64,000 nt of DNA from Diorhabda sublineata (Eukaryota; Arthropoda; Insecta; Coleoptera; Chrysomelidae): contig NC_079474.1 in assembly GCF_026230105.1 (NCBI RefSeq), forward strand, positions 8,318,187 through 8,382,186, in the 5' to 3' direction. The notes beneath the pieces are model-generated. The model did not search any database. It was not told where the DNA came from and saw only the letters and a program-made list of their open reading frames with translations. Positions within the stretch are counted from its first letter, which is position 1, and each line of letters opens with the position of its first letter. Shown here piece after piece: positions 51,126-62,899 of this stretch. Position numbers and translations under genes: made by a program.

Positions 51126-51240
51126 TGAAACCGTTGGCGATATTCATACTGTTTACACCACCACTACACCAACACTAACAATTATACTGTCTGACGCGCG
51201 TTTCGATAACCAAGTTATCGTCTTCAGAGACTGAAGGTAA
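51126..51240 (-). repeat. Short interspersed repeat carrying the hammerhead-like motif
   Basis: On the minus strand the repeat runs from the ribozyme-like fold (51233-51187) into a G/T-rich tail (GTTAGTGTTGGTGTAGTGGT then GGTGTAAACAGTATG). The same tail, in the same order, is found on the plus strand at 39870-39926 and 55741-55797. Confidence 0.7.
51187..51233 (-). ncRNA. Hammerhead ribozyme candidate
   Basis: On the minus strand: CAGTCT (51233-51228, helix I), CTGAAGA core (51227-51221), one extra C (51220), GATAAC-TTG-GTTATC (helix II with loop, 51219-51205), GAA (51204-51202), ACGCGCGT (51201-51194, helix III of 2-3 bp), C at 51193 completing the GTC cleavage triplet, then AGACAG (51192-51187), which pairs with helix I at five of six positions. 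All invariant core bases are present. The one departure is the extra base before helix II, a variation known from a natural viroid hammerhead. Activity is inferred only from sequence. Confidence 0.45.
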
Positions 51241-51360
51241 ACAGAAATGATTGCTGTTAACTGAGGACTGAGGAAAAATTAATCAGCTAGATCAAAAGCG
51301 TTTTTGTGATGTGAATTAGGCAAAATTTAACACCATAGTGGTGTACTAACTTTAGTATAT

Positions 51361-51401
51361 TCCGAGCTTTCGAATACTTATGAATTCATCATCTGGGACT
51401 G
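51361..51401 (-). other. Second hammerhead-like hairpin, core damaged
   Basis: Minus strand: CAGTCC, CAGATGA, T, GAATTC-ATAA-GTATTC, GAAAGCTC, GGA. The plan matches the candidate at 51187-51233, including the extra base before helix II, but the core has CAG in place of CTG, helix II has one mismatch, helix III would be a single pair and helix I only three. Probably a decayed relative or chance. Confidence 0.25.
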
Positions 51402-51404
51402 AAA

Positions 51405-51925
51405 CTATGATCAAATAAAATATAAAAAAATGTATAAGTAATTCATTGTTGTTATACATTTTTGAATATTTTTATATAAATAATTCATGATTGTTATGAA
51501 TTTATACATATTTTTATATTATATTTGGGCCAATCGTTCTAACATCACGAGATTGATTCTCTTGATGTTCTGGACGTAATTCATGTGAAATACCTTTTCT
51601 CTATTGTTTTAGAAATATTGAGTATTTTATTTCATTGCACTTTTTCGCTACATTACGCTACATACTAATTTCCCATTTAGCTTTTGATATTGAGAAATTA
51701 AGTAAAAACAGGGTTTTATTTTCTTAACATCTATTAAAAGAATAGCACTTGCCTGCCTACTTGACAGTAATGGTCAATGTCAGTAATATTGTCGTTTGAA
51801 ATTCGTTAACTAAGCGAAATAACATCAGAAAATACGGCTCCATTAATTCATTTAATATCTAAAAAAGGTTCATTTAAGCTGGAAAACTTAATTCACACAG
51901 CAGTTCGTTATAAATTAAATTGAAT
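51405..51925. other. AT-rich intergenic DNA
   Basis: No coding block or repeat recognised. Confidence 0.4.
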
Positions 51926-51932
51926 ATTTTAG

Positions 51933-52154
51933 ATGGAAAAAACAACTGCGGTCCATTTCAACCTCTTTCATTTGTTCAGTTGGTATTATACTGAAGTTAA
52001 CATCTATTTAAGGACTTCATATCATACATTTCAGAGAGTGGCTACTGCGCTGAAAATATCAGTGAAAACGGTATGCTCTGTTAAAAAAGGGAAGGAGAAG
52101 GATGTACCAAAGGGAACTGAAATAGCAGTACAGAATCCCTTAAATAACATGTGA
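51933..52154 (+). mobile_element. Possible transposase helix-turn-helix fragment
   Basis: The frame ends with VATALKISVKTVCSVKKGKE, like the A-x-x-x-x-x-S-x-x-T-V-x-x-x helix-turn-helix near the start of several insect DDE transposases. No catalytic part follows. Confidence 0.35.
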
Positions 52155-52159
52155 AATAA

Positions 52160-52690
52160 TGAGACAATACCGGCCCATGTTCCTAATCATTAGATTAAAG
52201 TCAGCTTATACTTCAAATAAACGGAAAATTGGGATTACACATCACTCATGCATGAAATATTATCTATAAAGTGTGATTTTTCATCATCTACGTCTAAGTT
52301 TACAGATTAGGTAGTTTTAAACTTTTCATTTTTCAGGAAAACAAGTTACTTTAAAAATAATAAATGAAGAACTGAAGAATAAAGAAATTATTTTTATTGG
52401 ATTTACCTTTATATCGATGTTTTTGGTAAATTAGGGATTACGAGCGTTAGTGGAACGAATAAATATAGCTAGCCAAAGAGCATGCTTTCGTCGAATATAT
52501 GGCTAATATTAACTTCGGATTTCGAAACTTATTCACCCTGCGTATCAATATTTTTATCAAAAGAGTTTTGCCAAATATGTTGATGATTACCAAATAAACA
52601 AAATACAAATATTCCTACTAAGTACACACAAATTTTAATTTGGTTTAGATGAATATTGGGGCTGCCATATTAGTAACGTGAAGAAAAACT
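52160..52690. other. AT-rich intergenic DNA
   Basis: No feature recognised. Confidence 0.4.
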
Positions 52691-52699
52691 TTCACCGAT

Positions 52700-53270
52700 C
52701 CGATTTTAAATGCCCCCAAATATACACGCACGGCTTTAAAACACCAGACAGAACTGGACGGGCTCAAAAGCAAACACCCCGGAACCTTGAGGAGTAAGAC
52801 ACAAAGTATTTTTTAAATGGAAATAATGATCACAAACAGGAAATTATCACTTTTTCCGATAGGCAAACATCCATTAGGGCTCTAAACATCACTGTCAAAA
52901 GTTTAGAGTTAGTTCTGAAATTCTTAAACAAGTCAAATGAGCTAGGCAAAAAGACTGGAATTATTCTTCAATGGATTTTGGGATGCACTGGAGTGGAGAG
53001 AAACGAAATAGCTGACAGACTGGAAAATAAGGTGGCTAGAGGTAAACCAGTTACTGTAACGATCTGCAGAAATTGAGTTGCCTCTTTAATGGCTTGAGTA
53101 CAATTTAATGTGTCGAATTATAAAAGACTACGAAATCGCAGAGCATTACATCTGATATATAGGATGAAAATTTATGACAGTAAGAGCCATCCCACATCCT
53201 GAAAACTTCTGAAAGAAATTGGATTAATAGATCAGTTGTGAACATAGACGATCCCATTTCCATAGTAAGG
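52700..53270 (+). mobile_element. LINE relic with RNase H domain
   Basis: The plus strand reads IYTHGFKTPDRTGRAQ near 52720, a damaged I-Y-T-D-G-S-K-T start of RNase H, then FSDRQTSIRALNITVKS (the S-D-S-Q-A-A-x-x-A-L block) and ILQWILGCTGVERNEIADRL (the W-V-P-G-H-x-G-I-x-G-N-E-x-A-D block), near 52970. This domain order marks the C-terminus of R1/I/Jockey-type LINEs. The usual D-G-S and G-H residues are mutated and the upstream reverse transcriptase is gone. Confidence 0.75.
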
Positions 53271-53274
53271 AAAG

Positions 53275-55700
53275 GAGCACCATAAATCCAGTGTATATGC
53301 CACTCAACTCACATACATGCATAACATTATTTAGATCCATCTCGTTATTAATTAATAGGGACCAGACGCACTCTAGCATTATATACCTGAAAAAGCACTT
53401 GCATGAGCTGTCAAGTGCAAAAAAAATAATGTACTTCGTGAAAAATATATATTAAACTTGTCTAGTGTAAAACACTTCTAAATTTGCGTTAATAACAAGT
53501 CTTTTGGTGTTATGAACCTACTCCTTAATATCAAAATAATGCAGTTAGCACAATTATTAAGCATTATTTCTTCGAAAGTATTCGAATTGACATATTAAAT
53601 CGAATTGAAGTGTTCCTCCTACTTCGAAATATATTCGACACATTTTTAGAGACAAACTGTTATGAACACTGCAGTTATTCTCGATTGAAATAAGAATATA
53701 TACAGGACTGCCGACAATCGTAACTCCTCAATTCACAGACAGAATTCAATGTAAAACATAATTAAAAAGAAGCGGGGCAATCAATTATTTCAACGTGCGA
53801 TTAAATTTTCAGTCGCCGCACCAAAACGTATCTGAATTTGAATAAAAAATTTATTCTCGCCCGTAAAATGTTCAGATTTCATATGCGAGTGTAGCTGGGG
53901 TTACCGCATGCAGAGCGTCCTGATAAAGATAAAGTTTTCCAGTAGGAGCCGTTTAAAGAAACCACAATCCATATTTGCCCGAGGGTAGTGATAACAACCC
54001 CTCATTTCTCTAATTGTTCCAATTACAAGCAACTGACCTTTGCGGGGTATACTAATGACAGTGTTATAAATTTTATTTTTACCATTGTTTCTTGATGTTA
54101 TAAATATTTTACCACAATGGAAATCATTTACAACATTCTATTTCTGACCCCAGTATCGATTTTCAGTTTAAAGTAATATTAATAATGAAATTGGAGTGTC
54201 CATGGGTAATTTCTAAAGCTATGTACTTTTTCCAAAAAATGCTTGAATTCGATTAATTCTTCCAACTACGATTATTTTTCTATATAATATCAATGTATAG
54301 AGTGTGTTATCAATTAAAGATAAAGAGAGTTAACTGATCTCAATCTGAATATATAAGGACTCAAAATAAGTTGGAAAATATATTTGTACATACGCGATTA
54401 GATGATTTGGGTCATAAAAGTTGTAAATCTTCCTTGTTAATACTATGACCTATTGATTTATTGTGTATCACCAGTGTCGACTTATTCGGCGCTTTTCTTT
54501 GGTTCCTTGCAGATTTAGCACGGGTTCCTGCATGTCCTCTAGATGCCAGATCATCGGACAGTGTACAGTGAGCATATCGGTAATTCTCAGCTTTGTTTCA
54601 GATTCGTGTTTCTGATTTCTTTTCGTTTCTTTATAACTATGACTTGGCTTTTTGAGAAACCTAGACGGTTGTGGACCTATAAACGAAGTTTTTCTGCCTC
54701 TTATCGCCAGATTCTTTTTATATTTCTGAGAGGTATCTCTTTTCTAGCGCATTTGTGATTCCCTGAACAATTCTATGCATTTGCTCTCTATACCATGTTT
54801 TGTTCATGTTCACAGTTTACGTGCTATCATCAACGGATCAAGAGCTTAGTTACTGAATTGTCTTGAATGACATCAACAATCCCGAATTTCAAATGAATAT
54901 ACATGACAGTTTATAACGTCGAATAAGAATTGAATTGAAACATTTCCAACTGATCCTCTGAATATAATGTTGAAATAACAGAAATTTTGCCATTCATTCG
55001 GTATTGACTCAAGTGGATAGTCCTGTCTCCGGACTTTTGCAATCTTCTATTTATTGAGCGTATCAGAAATTCAGTTTTTCTTTTTAATTGATCATCATAC
55101 TTTCCAATTCAACAAACTCTGTGAATAATAAGAAATGATGAACATTTGTAAAACATTGTAATATCGCGTGACATATTTTATATTGCTTTCGTTTTCATGG
55201 AGCGAATAAAATGATAAGACGTGATGTATATAGCTGCTTTCGTTATTAGAGAACTGTACTTACATTGCGGATATTAAACTGCAGTAGAACACACTGGGCA
55301 ATACCTAGTAGTTGCATCGATTTTACCCAGAGGGATATGTGAATAACAGTTTCGAATAAAACTCTTTGAAGATTTTTAGGTGGTTTCATAGACAACAAAC
55401 ATAATATTTTACTTTTTGTATTGAGGAAAGAGACGTCAATTCTTCCGATCTTCGTGAAACCGATTTGATTTTAATTGTTTGGAATTAATCTACGATACAT
55501 ATTAACTCTTCTATGACAGAATGAATTTGATGGAATGCTGGTCGTTCATATCTCTCAAAATACATGACCTTCTTTCTTTCAAAAGTACACAAGTTGAGAA
55601 GTTGTTTTGAATTCAAGTGACCAACTTTGATATATTCTTCGTAGTGAGAATAGCGTATTAAGACGTCAACCGAACTGATTAGTGAAGTAAAATCGCATAT
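53275..55700. other. Intergenic DNA, nothing recognised
   Basis: AT-rich. Short frames at 54543-54758 and elsewhere show no family resemblance. Confidence 0.4.
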
Positions 55701-55709
55701 TGATATAAA

Positions 55710-55797
55710 CTGTTCACAATACTACTACAACAACACTTACGGCGCGTGTCAGGCAGGATAATTGTGAGTGTTGGTGTGGTGATAATATAAACAGTGT
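55710..55797. repeat. Palindromic copy of the hammerhead-family repeat tail
   Basis: The right half (55741-55794) matches the tail of the repeat at 51126-51240 (GCGCGTGTCAGGCAG, then GTGAGTGTTGGTGTGGTG and AAACAG). The left half (55710-55740) is an imperfect reverse complement of the right arm 55764-55794, so the copy is a 31-bp-armed inverted repeat. The helix II part is absent. Confidence 0.6.
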
Positions 55798-55799
55798 GT

Positions 55800-56435
55800 T
55801 CGAGGTTACTGTTGTAATTCACAGAGCTTTTTAGAAATCCCATACTCCTTGATATACTACAGCAGAAATTTGTATCTACAATCTATATATTGTATAATTG
55901 GCTCAGACAAATTCCAGAGAAAATCACAGAAATATCTTCAGTTTCGGACTCTTGTTCTGGAATCAGGGTATTGTTATATTATTCATGTATTGTGTATGAT
56001 ATAAAATGTCATTAAAACTGCTAGGAATTTCTGTGTTAAGTATATTTATTTGAAAATTTCCGCTTCAAACGATTCAGGTGCAAGGCGAATAAATATAATG
56101 TAAAAATGTCACGATTTTCTGACGTGCTATATTTTAAAGGATTCGCTGCTCCGTTTTTCGAAAGTGAAAATATTGATAAATTTATATGTTGTGAGGTCCG
56201 GAGAAGATAATACTGAATGTATATTTTTTTGGTAAAATTACTATAACAAGATGTATAGTGCTATTAATATTATAAGTGACGCCCATTGACGTCACAATAC
56301 GTCTTTGCAGATGAGCTCACTGCTTCTAATCATAAACAAAGACTCAGAATCAAACCTTAACCTGATAAATCAATTATGGGATGGTTAGCTGAAAGTTTCC
56401 TACTTAACAAAGAAACAGGACATTTTTTATATCAT
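55800..56435. other. Intergenic DNA, nothing recognised
   Basis: AT-rich; no coding block. Confidence 0.4.
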
Positions 56436-56439
56436 AATT

Positions 56440-57727
56440 TCTATTTCTCAACATAGGTGCAGTCCTCCTCTTCAAAATAAGCTTCAACGTATGCGATTAA
56501 GTCCTCATCAGATGAAAAAAGTCAGCTTAAAGGTTAGTTTTTGCAATTTGCGATGATGCGTAAAAATCTCTTGATATTGTTCCACTTGTTTGAAGATAGA
56601 CGTTTAACGCAATCTCATAACTGTCTCAAAAAAACTGTAGTCATCACTTTTTCGACGAATGAAATGATCTTTGTTCATTTTTTATGGTGTCATTAATATA
56701 AGAATGGAAGACCATTCTTTCCGCCCACACATCAACATAAAATCGATGTTGATTCTTTGTTTAAATAATACCGTGAGGATTTCATCTACCCATGAACGAA
56801 AATTATGATGAATATATGAATAAAATCGTCTCATATGAAACCAGCTTCATCAGTAAACAATACTTTTCCAACAAATGTATTATCAACTCGTTGTTTATTG
56901 AGAAACCAACGAGCGTAGGCCAGTATTGCTGAATAATACTCTACTTCCATGGGATGCACCTTATGGATTTGAAGGAAGGGGCTAAGAAGCTGCTCCTGGA
57001 AAATCCTATGAATAAATCTCGTTGATACATTAAATTGTGGTGACATTTTATGTACGCATTAGATGCAGCATCTGGTGTTTTTATAATTCGTTTACCTTCA
57101 CAACTTCCTAAATATCATTTTATGAAGTATAATGGAGACAAGTCTACTTAATTTATGTAGACAAACATGTTTCCTCTAAGCTGCTCTCAACGCTAGTTGA
57201 AGTTATACAATCGGGTATAATTTTGCCCGGAGAGTGTTCAGTATACAACCTTCTGCTTCTGATGGGTTAGAAGAAGCCATCAAATGCATATCAGCATGTT
57301 TACTAAAGGTAAATTCCATCATATTGAAACTTTAAATACAATGCGTTTCAATAAATAAATAAATAAATAATTACAATTTTTTTCAGAATGTCTCTTTACG
57401 GCGAACGGTTTCCTTGGCATGTAACGATCTTAAAATCAACATATCTCCTAAATCATGAATTGTATCGGGTCAAACAAAAAGTTAACCATTGGACATGAGC
57501 CTGCAGATAGTAGTATTCATTCCGTCAAACACATAACATGAACATACGTAATCATCCATTAAAAATTCGTATTGTTTGAATGTATAATTTAGAAAATATA
57601 CTTAAATATGAGGTCTGATCTCGCATCTTGAAAACCCCATAACTCATAAATATTTTTTTTATATCACATCAATACTTTCACGTCATCTTCCGAATTTTGT
57701 GCATCAAGTCCCGGAACACCCCGTATA
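56440..57727 (-). mobile_element. IS630-like (DUF4817-type) transposon relic
   Basis: One end is near 57727, where the minus strand starts ACGGGGTGTTCCGGGACT, a terminal sequence like that of the element ending at 13545. The minus frame 57046-56831 contains STRFIHRIFQEQLLSPF, FLNKQRVDNTFVGKVLFTDE, that is, the helix-turn-helix link and the first catalytic aspartate block (L-F-T-D-E). Further down, decayed NIDFMLMCGRK near 56740 corresponds to the N-V-W-x-G block. Stops elsewhere show it is dead; the 3' end is not defined. Confidence 0.7.
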
Positions 57728-57729
57728 GT

Positions 57730-58035
57730 ATGAAATGGATACTATCAGTTTACTCTATGATGTTCAAAAATCTATAATGAATCGAAATTTTAATTTGAGT
57801 TCATAAAATAATAATCGGCCAATAACCATTCTGTACTAAATTTTAAGTGAACCAGTTATAAACAGCAGTGTCAATAATTAGATTTGAGAACCATAAAATA
57901 TCCAGTACTGGGTATATTCTTCTATATCTAAATCAGATATAATGACACATTAATTATCATTCTCAAACTAAGCACTAAGATGCAAGAATTGATGCCCAAG
58001 TATGCCCTAATCTCACGGTATATCACTTTACGCAC
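57730..58035. other. Intergenic DNA, nothing recognised
   Basis: AT-rich; no feature. Confidence 0.4.
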
Positions 58036-58039
58036 AGCA

Positions 58040-58345
58040 TAGATGTTTTATTTCACAACAGCCGATTTTGGACGGAATTCAACCAGTGAAATATGATAAC
58101 TCTAGATGATACTTAATCACCAACAGTCGAAGCTTCCTCTTTTGCATACTGCTATTGGTATAATCCACGTCAAACATCATAGAAAATCATTGCACGGAAA
58201 GGTTCGCGTTTTAATTGCATTTTTTGGCCAAGATTAATATTTCAAGTGTCTGTGAAAAAATCGAATAGCACTCGTATAATAACACGTTATGTCAAACTTC
58301 ATGATGAGAATGTCATATTTGATATGTTCATATTTTGTGTGTTGC
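58040..58345 (-). mobile_element. Mariner (SETMAR-like) N-terminal relic
   Basis: The minus strand from about 58332 has the same 5' end as the copies at 7915 and 27216, then MQLKREPFRAMIFYDV and QQYAKEEASTVGD with a few stops, the first 40 residues of this mariner transposase group. The rest of the gene is missing. Confidence 0.75.
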
Positions 58346-58349
58346 TATA

Positions 58350-61300
58350 TTTCAAAACTTAAGTAACAACCCTCGTGAGCTCATGCTCTTCAAAAGTCAT
58401 CTTAGCTACTAGTGCTTTCTAATGGATTGTCGCAGAAACATTGCGTATCCGTGCCCACAGGTGTGTATCAACAAAGTTGTTCCAGTTTCTCTTCAGTTTT
58501 ATGTATCAACAGTAAGTTCAATATAGCAAATATTATAAGACGTTAAATCCTCAGTAATCATTTTGAAAGATATGTTACGGTTCCAATTCAATAAAAATCA
58601 TACGCCCCAGTAGAACAAGATATTTTTGTGTCATCGCCGATTAAACAATCCTTCAAAAACATATCTTTGTCCAGGCTATCGTTCAATTTCCATTTTTATA
58701 CAATACCACTACCCTCCCCCAGAAACAATCAAATTTTTATACGGGAATTCCAGTTGTTTACATGTTGTCACAGCTTCATTACGATATATTGTTGCAATCA
58801 TGCTTGCATACGTTCCACATTGTAGTAGAGTCATTATCTTTGTTATTTTTCAGGATAGCTGTTTGCCTTTCAGAATGAGCAAAAACAGAATTCTGACGAT
58901 CATCATTTAAATGCAAATTTGAATATCTATATAACATGAATACAATTTACTACCAACCCTTTTCAGTGGAGAATTGCTATAATTTATTTCGTTTCACTTT
59001 GAAGTGCGTATAAAAATATTAATAGTCTAATTTGATTCCAAAGTCAGAGTAAAACGATTTAGTCAATGTTTTCGACTGAGAATCAGGAATAACTTGCGTT
59101 AATATAATATTTCTGATCATAACTAAACGAAGTTGTTCATTGTGGAAGATAACTTGGGTTCTTTTCCAGGTAATCAATGTGTGTGTTGATTCAAATTCTG
59201 ACCGATAAACGCTACTTGTTTTATCGTATCATAATGTTTTCTCAGTTTTAAGATGGAAACTCTGTGTACCTATTAATTCATATTTTTCTGCTATTCTGTC
59301 ACTGCGAACTTAATCATTTTATTTCAGAGTTTTCTCTCTACATCTTACTATTTTCACCATTTCGCTATCCATTGTCTTCATAGTATTTTCTCTTTTTCTT
59401 CTTTAACCTTCCTCCTACCCATTTTGATTATATTTCCAAGCCAATCTCACTTTCTCTTTTCTATTTAATCGATTATTGATGTTTGCATTGTGATTTACCT
59501 CATTTTTTTGTGTTTTTGTCCTATTTAGTTCTTTCTACTATTATCCTTTAATACTTTATTTCAATTTCTTTATTTTTGTTTCGTGGTTTTTTGCTAAGGA
59601 TCATTTGATTCATACGCCTAATCTTGTTGCTTGTTTGCTTGTTTTTTATTTCATTCAGCGTCTATTTTGACGACTTGTGAAATTGTAATAGAGCCTGGGT
59701 ATTGATATACTGATTCTTCTTTTGTATTTATTGTTTCTACACTTTGTCATCTTTGTTTCTTCCGTTTATTATTCTACCTTGTTCATATTTATCTATTTAA
59801 ATTTTGTAAACAATATAAACATATTTTTAAATTCCTCATTAATAACATAGCATATACATATAACAAGATCTATCTATCTGGTTCTGAATAATTTCATCCT
59901 TCAAATTAATTATCAAAGTAATTTTTCTCTCTCACTTATCACTTACCTATCACTCTCTACAAAGTTATCAATTAACAAAAAAGTAGCAGCGGGCTAAATT
60001 GCCACTTTATATTTTTAATTAGGAATTCTCCGTTTTATTAAGTTAGGATTTCTGGAACCGTACTCATAATTACACTGTGACTAAATGTGTAAGTTAATAG
60101 AGTTGATATAGTTTGAAAAGCATCAATTGAAAGTATACAGTGACCTCACAGTCGTCTGTTTGTTATTGTGTGAATTTATCAAATACTATTTGTCTCTGAG
60201 GCAATAGGGTCTGAGAGCATCATTATTAAGTGGAGCATTTGAGTGCACTGACAAGTAAGTACGGGCACTGTCCCAGTGTTTGCTGAGGAAATAGGAGAGT
60301 GAAAAAGGAAAATGCCCTGGAAAATAAACAACGATTCATGGAGAACAAGAACGAATACTGAGCTCAACAAAGTCTATATTGAGACTACTTTGATACAAAT
60401 GAAAACAAAAATAAAGTACCAGGAGCTAAGACAAAAAAGAAATGGTTAGGAAAAGTAACATGAGATTTGACATAAGTGGCAATAACTGACAAGAACCGAG
60501 CATACAAAGACATGGATAGCTACAGTGAAGAGTGTAGAGGAAAAAACAGAGCTTGAAGTTTGAAAAGAGTGATAGTCACCAATGTAATTATATGTAGAAG
60601 CATGTACTTATTTCCATAATGTATAGTTCTAAGCAATATGTAATTTAGTGATTCTTTATTCGAATTAAAATAGTGTTTTATAATTCAAAACAATTCATGA
60701 CAAATGGAGTTGTAAGTTATATATTAAGTGACAAAAAACCATAGCAAAATCTGTTGAAATCCCTCAAATCATTTTCACCACAATAACATCAGCATGTCTT
60801 AGAACTGTTGAGAGCCAATTTTCATGTTATTGAAACCAATTCAGTTGACTATAATAAGTATACTGGTTGAATTCTCTTTCTAGTCACGTCGCTTTGCAAG
60901 AATTTCCCACTTTAAAGAGAACAAAGAGGTAACGAGATTAACATAAATGAACGTTCGTTTTGGAACAGTTATACTAGTGAAAATGAGGAGGTTTAAATGC
61001 GGCACAAATTGCGTTTCACCGACAACTTTCAGCAGAGTTTAATTATATACTTTTTAGTGTTGATAGAATTTGGATTGTAACAAAAAATGTTTCGCGACAA
61101 ACTGAATTTCTGCGGTTTGCATAAGTAGTTGATTTTAAGTGGGAATTTATTTCGAGCAATGTTATTGATTGGAAAAAGACTATATACAAGGTGAATCTGA
61201 GGTATGTTCATCATAAACTAGACAAAACCAGAATACTTTCTTATGTACAATTTTGTCCAAACTTAATGGTAGGAAGACAATAATTGAGATAACTATGTCT

Positions 61301-62845
61301 AATTATTTTTTTTATAATTTTCTTTTTAAAAACGGAATTAACACCCATAGAAAGAGAGTTTAAGGCAGTTTATGGAAAAAAGACACACTCTCGTCACTAT
61401 AAAACTACTAACTAGTATTTAATCGTCAATTGAAGATTTGTTCTAATTTCGAAATTCCGTTCAATACAAGTTTGAAACATACACGCCAATAATTCATATG
61501 AAAACTTGATTGATTGATTTATTTCAATCCTATCATAGACATTTATGATATAATAATAGTTCCTTTTATTACATATTTCCCTTTACTGAGAATTTGCAAA
61601 AAAAAATATTTCCCAGTTTCCCAGATTCCGTTCGGTTTCCCTTAAATATGTTAACATGGAGTAATGGAGTGAATTCAATGTTCCAAGAACCATTTGAACC
61701 GATTTGGGATAGTTGTTGGATTGATTTTTGTTTGAATCAGATTTTTATCTCAAATTATGGAACTTTTTTATTTATATTCAGTAAATTATTCCATTTGTGT
61801 GCTTTCCAATATATAAATGAGAGAATAATCAAGAATCAGTTCCAATAGAATAATAAAATCCGAAATTGACCAGACAGGTATAGAATCTCCACATGCTCAT
61901 TTTTTCTTCTTCATTTTCTGCGTCCTAAAATTTGGACAAAATAACCTGCGTATTTGTTACTTCCAAGTAAATATAGGTATCTGCGACTCAAAGATTATTT
62001 ATCGCCTATTCGGTTGAGGTGCCTGCTATGCGAGTGACTTGATTGGTCCTTTTTTAAGAATATTTTTCAAATAATTGTTTTTTGCAGCTGTTGTCAAAAC
62101 TTTGCTGATTCTATAGATTTATAGAATGACCCTTATAGGAAATGTGTGAAGCAATCCAGCATCTGTCAGGGTATAATTTTCTGTGACTTTTGTGACATGT
62201 TATCCGACAGGTGAGTTATAGCATTTCGTTAACTCCTCGTTTGCCACGTTTTTCAACTCAAATTTCTTATTTGATAGATGCTATTTCCGAAATGAACTAA
62301 GCTGATGGTCTGCTTAGGAAGAGATCTATTGACCAATGACCAATTGTTTCTATTAGATAAGCATTTGACACTTGTATAAGTGGACAAAATCAAAAATGTG
62401 GGATGATGTCTTTAACCTTGATCCCAAGAGTGGTACACTGTTCACTTCATATGACTTTTCCGTGTTATTCCATTATTTTTTATGATATTGGCGCTCTAAA
62501 TTTGTACAACGCATTCAGACACACTTAATTGAAGCTTTTTCGAGTCTTAATATTTTGTATTGATTCATATTTGTTCAAAATATTATTTTTCAATCTACTT
62601 CAATACGCATGCTATCAACACTCACCTCAATATGCATCATCGAGGACAATTATTTATTCATCGTAATTATCTTCTTTAACGTTATTAAACTTTTTTATTT
62701 TAGATTCGGATCTTCTTAGTAAAACAGACGTTTCTTTGAAATTGAAAACTCTCTGATTATTCCGTAATACTATTTGAAAGAGCTGAATAGAGAAAAAAGT
62801 AGAAGGAAATTAAAATTCATCCAAACGAACTTAATCTGGCTTTAA
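58350..62845. other. Intergenic DNA with a pyrimidine-rich stretch
   Basis: 59290-59960 is unusually rich in C and T on the plus strand, which may be a decayed minus-strand retroelement, but no motif was readable. The overlapping frames at 58626-58910 show no family resemblance. Nothing else seen. Confidence 0.35.
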
Positions 62846-62899
62846 ATGAAGCTTGAATCACATCAGGGTAATGAGGGGACTTTTACTGAATGTAGAACG

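Noticed and set aside
58626..58910. Two overlapping plus-strand frames of 65-94 codons
   Set aside because: They lack motifs, signal peptide or splice-consistent neighbours, and lie in low-complexity pyrimidine-rich DNA.
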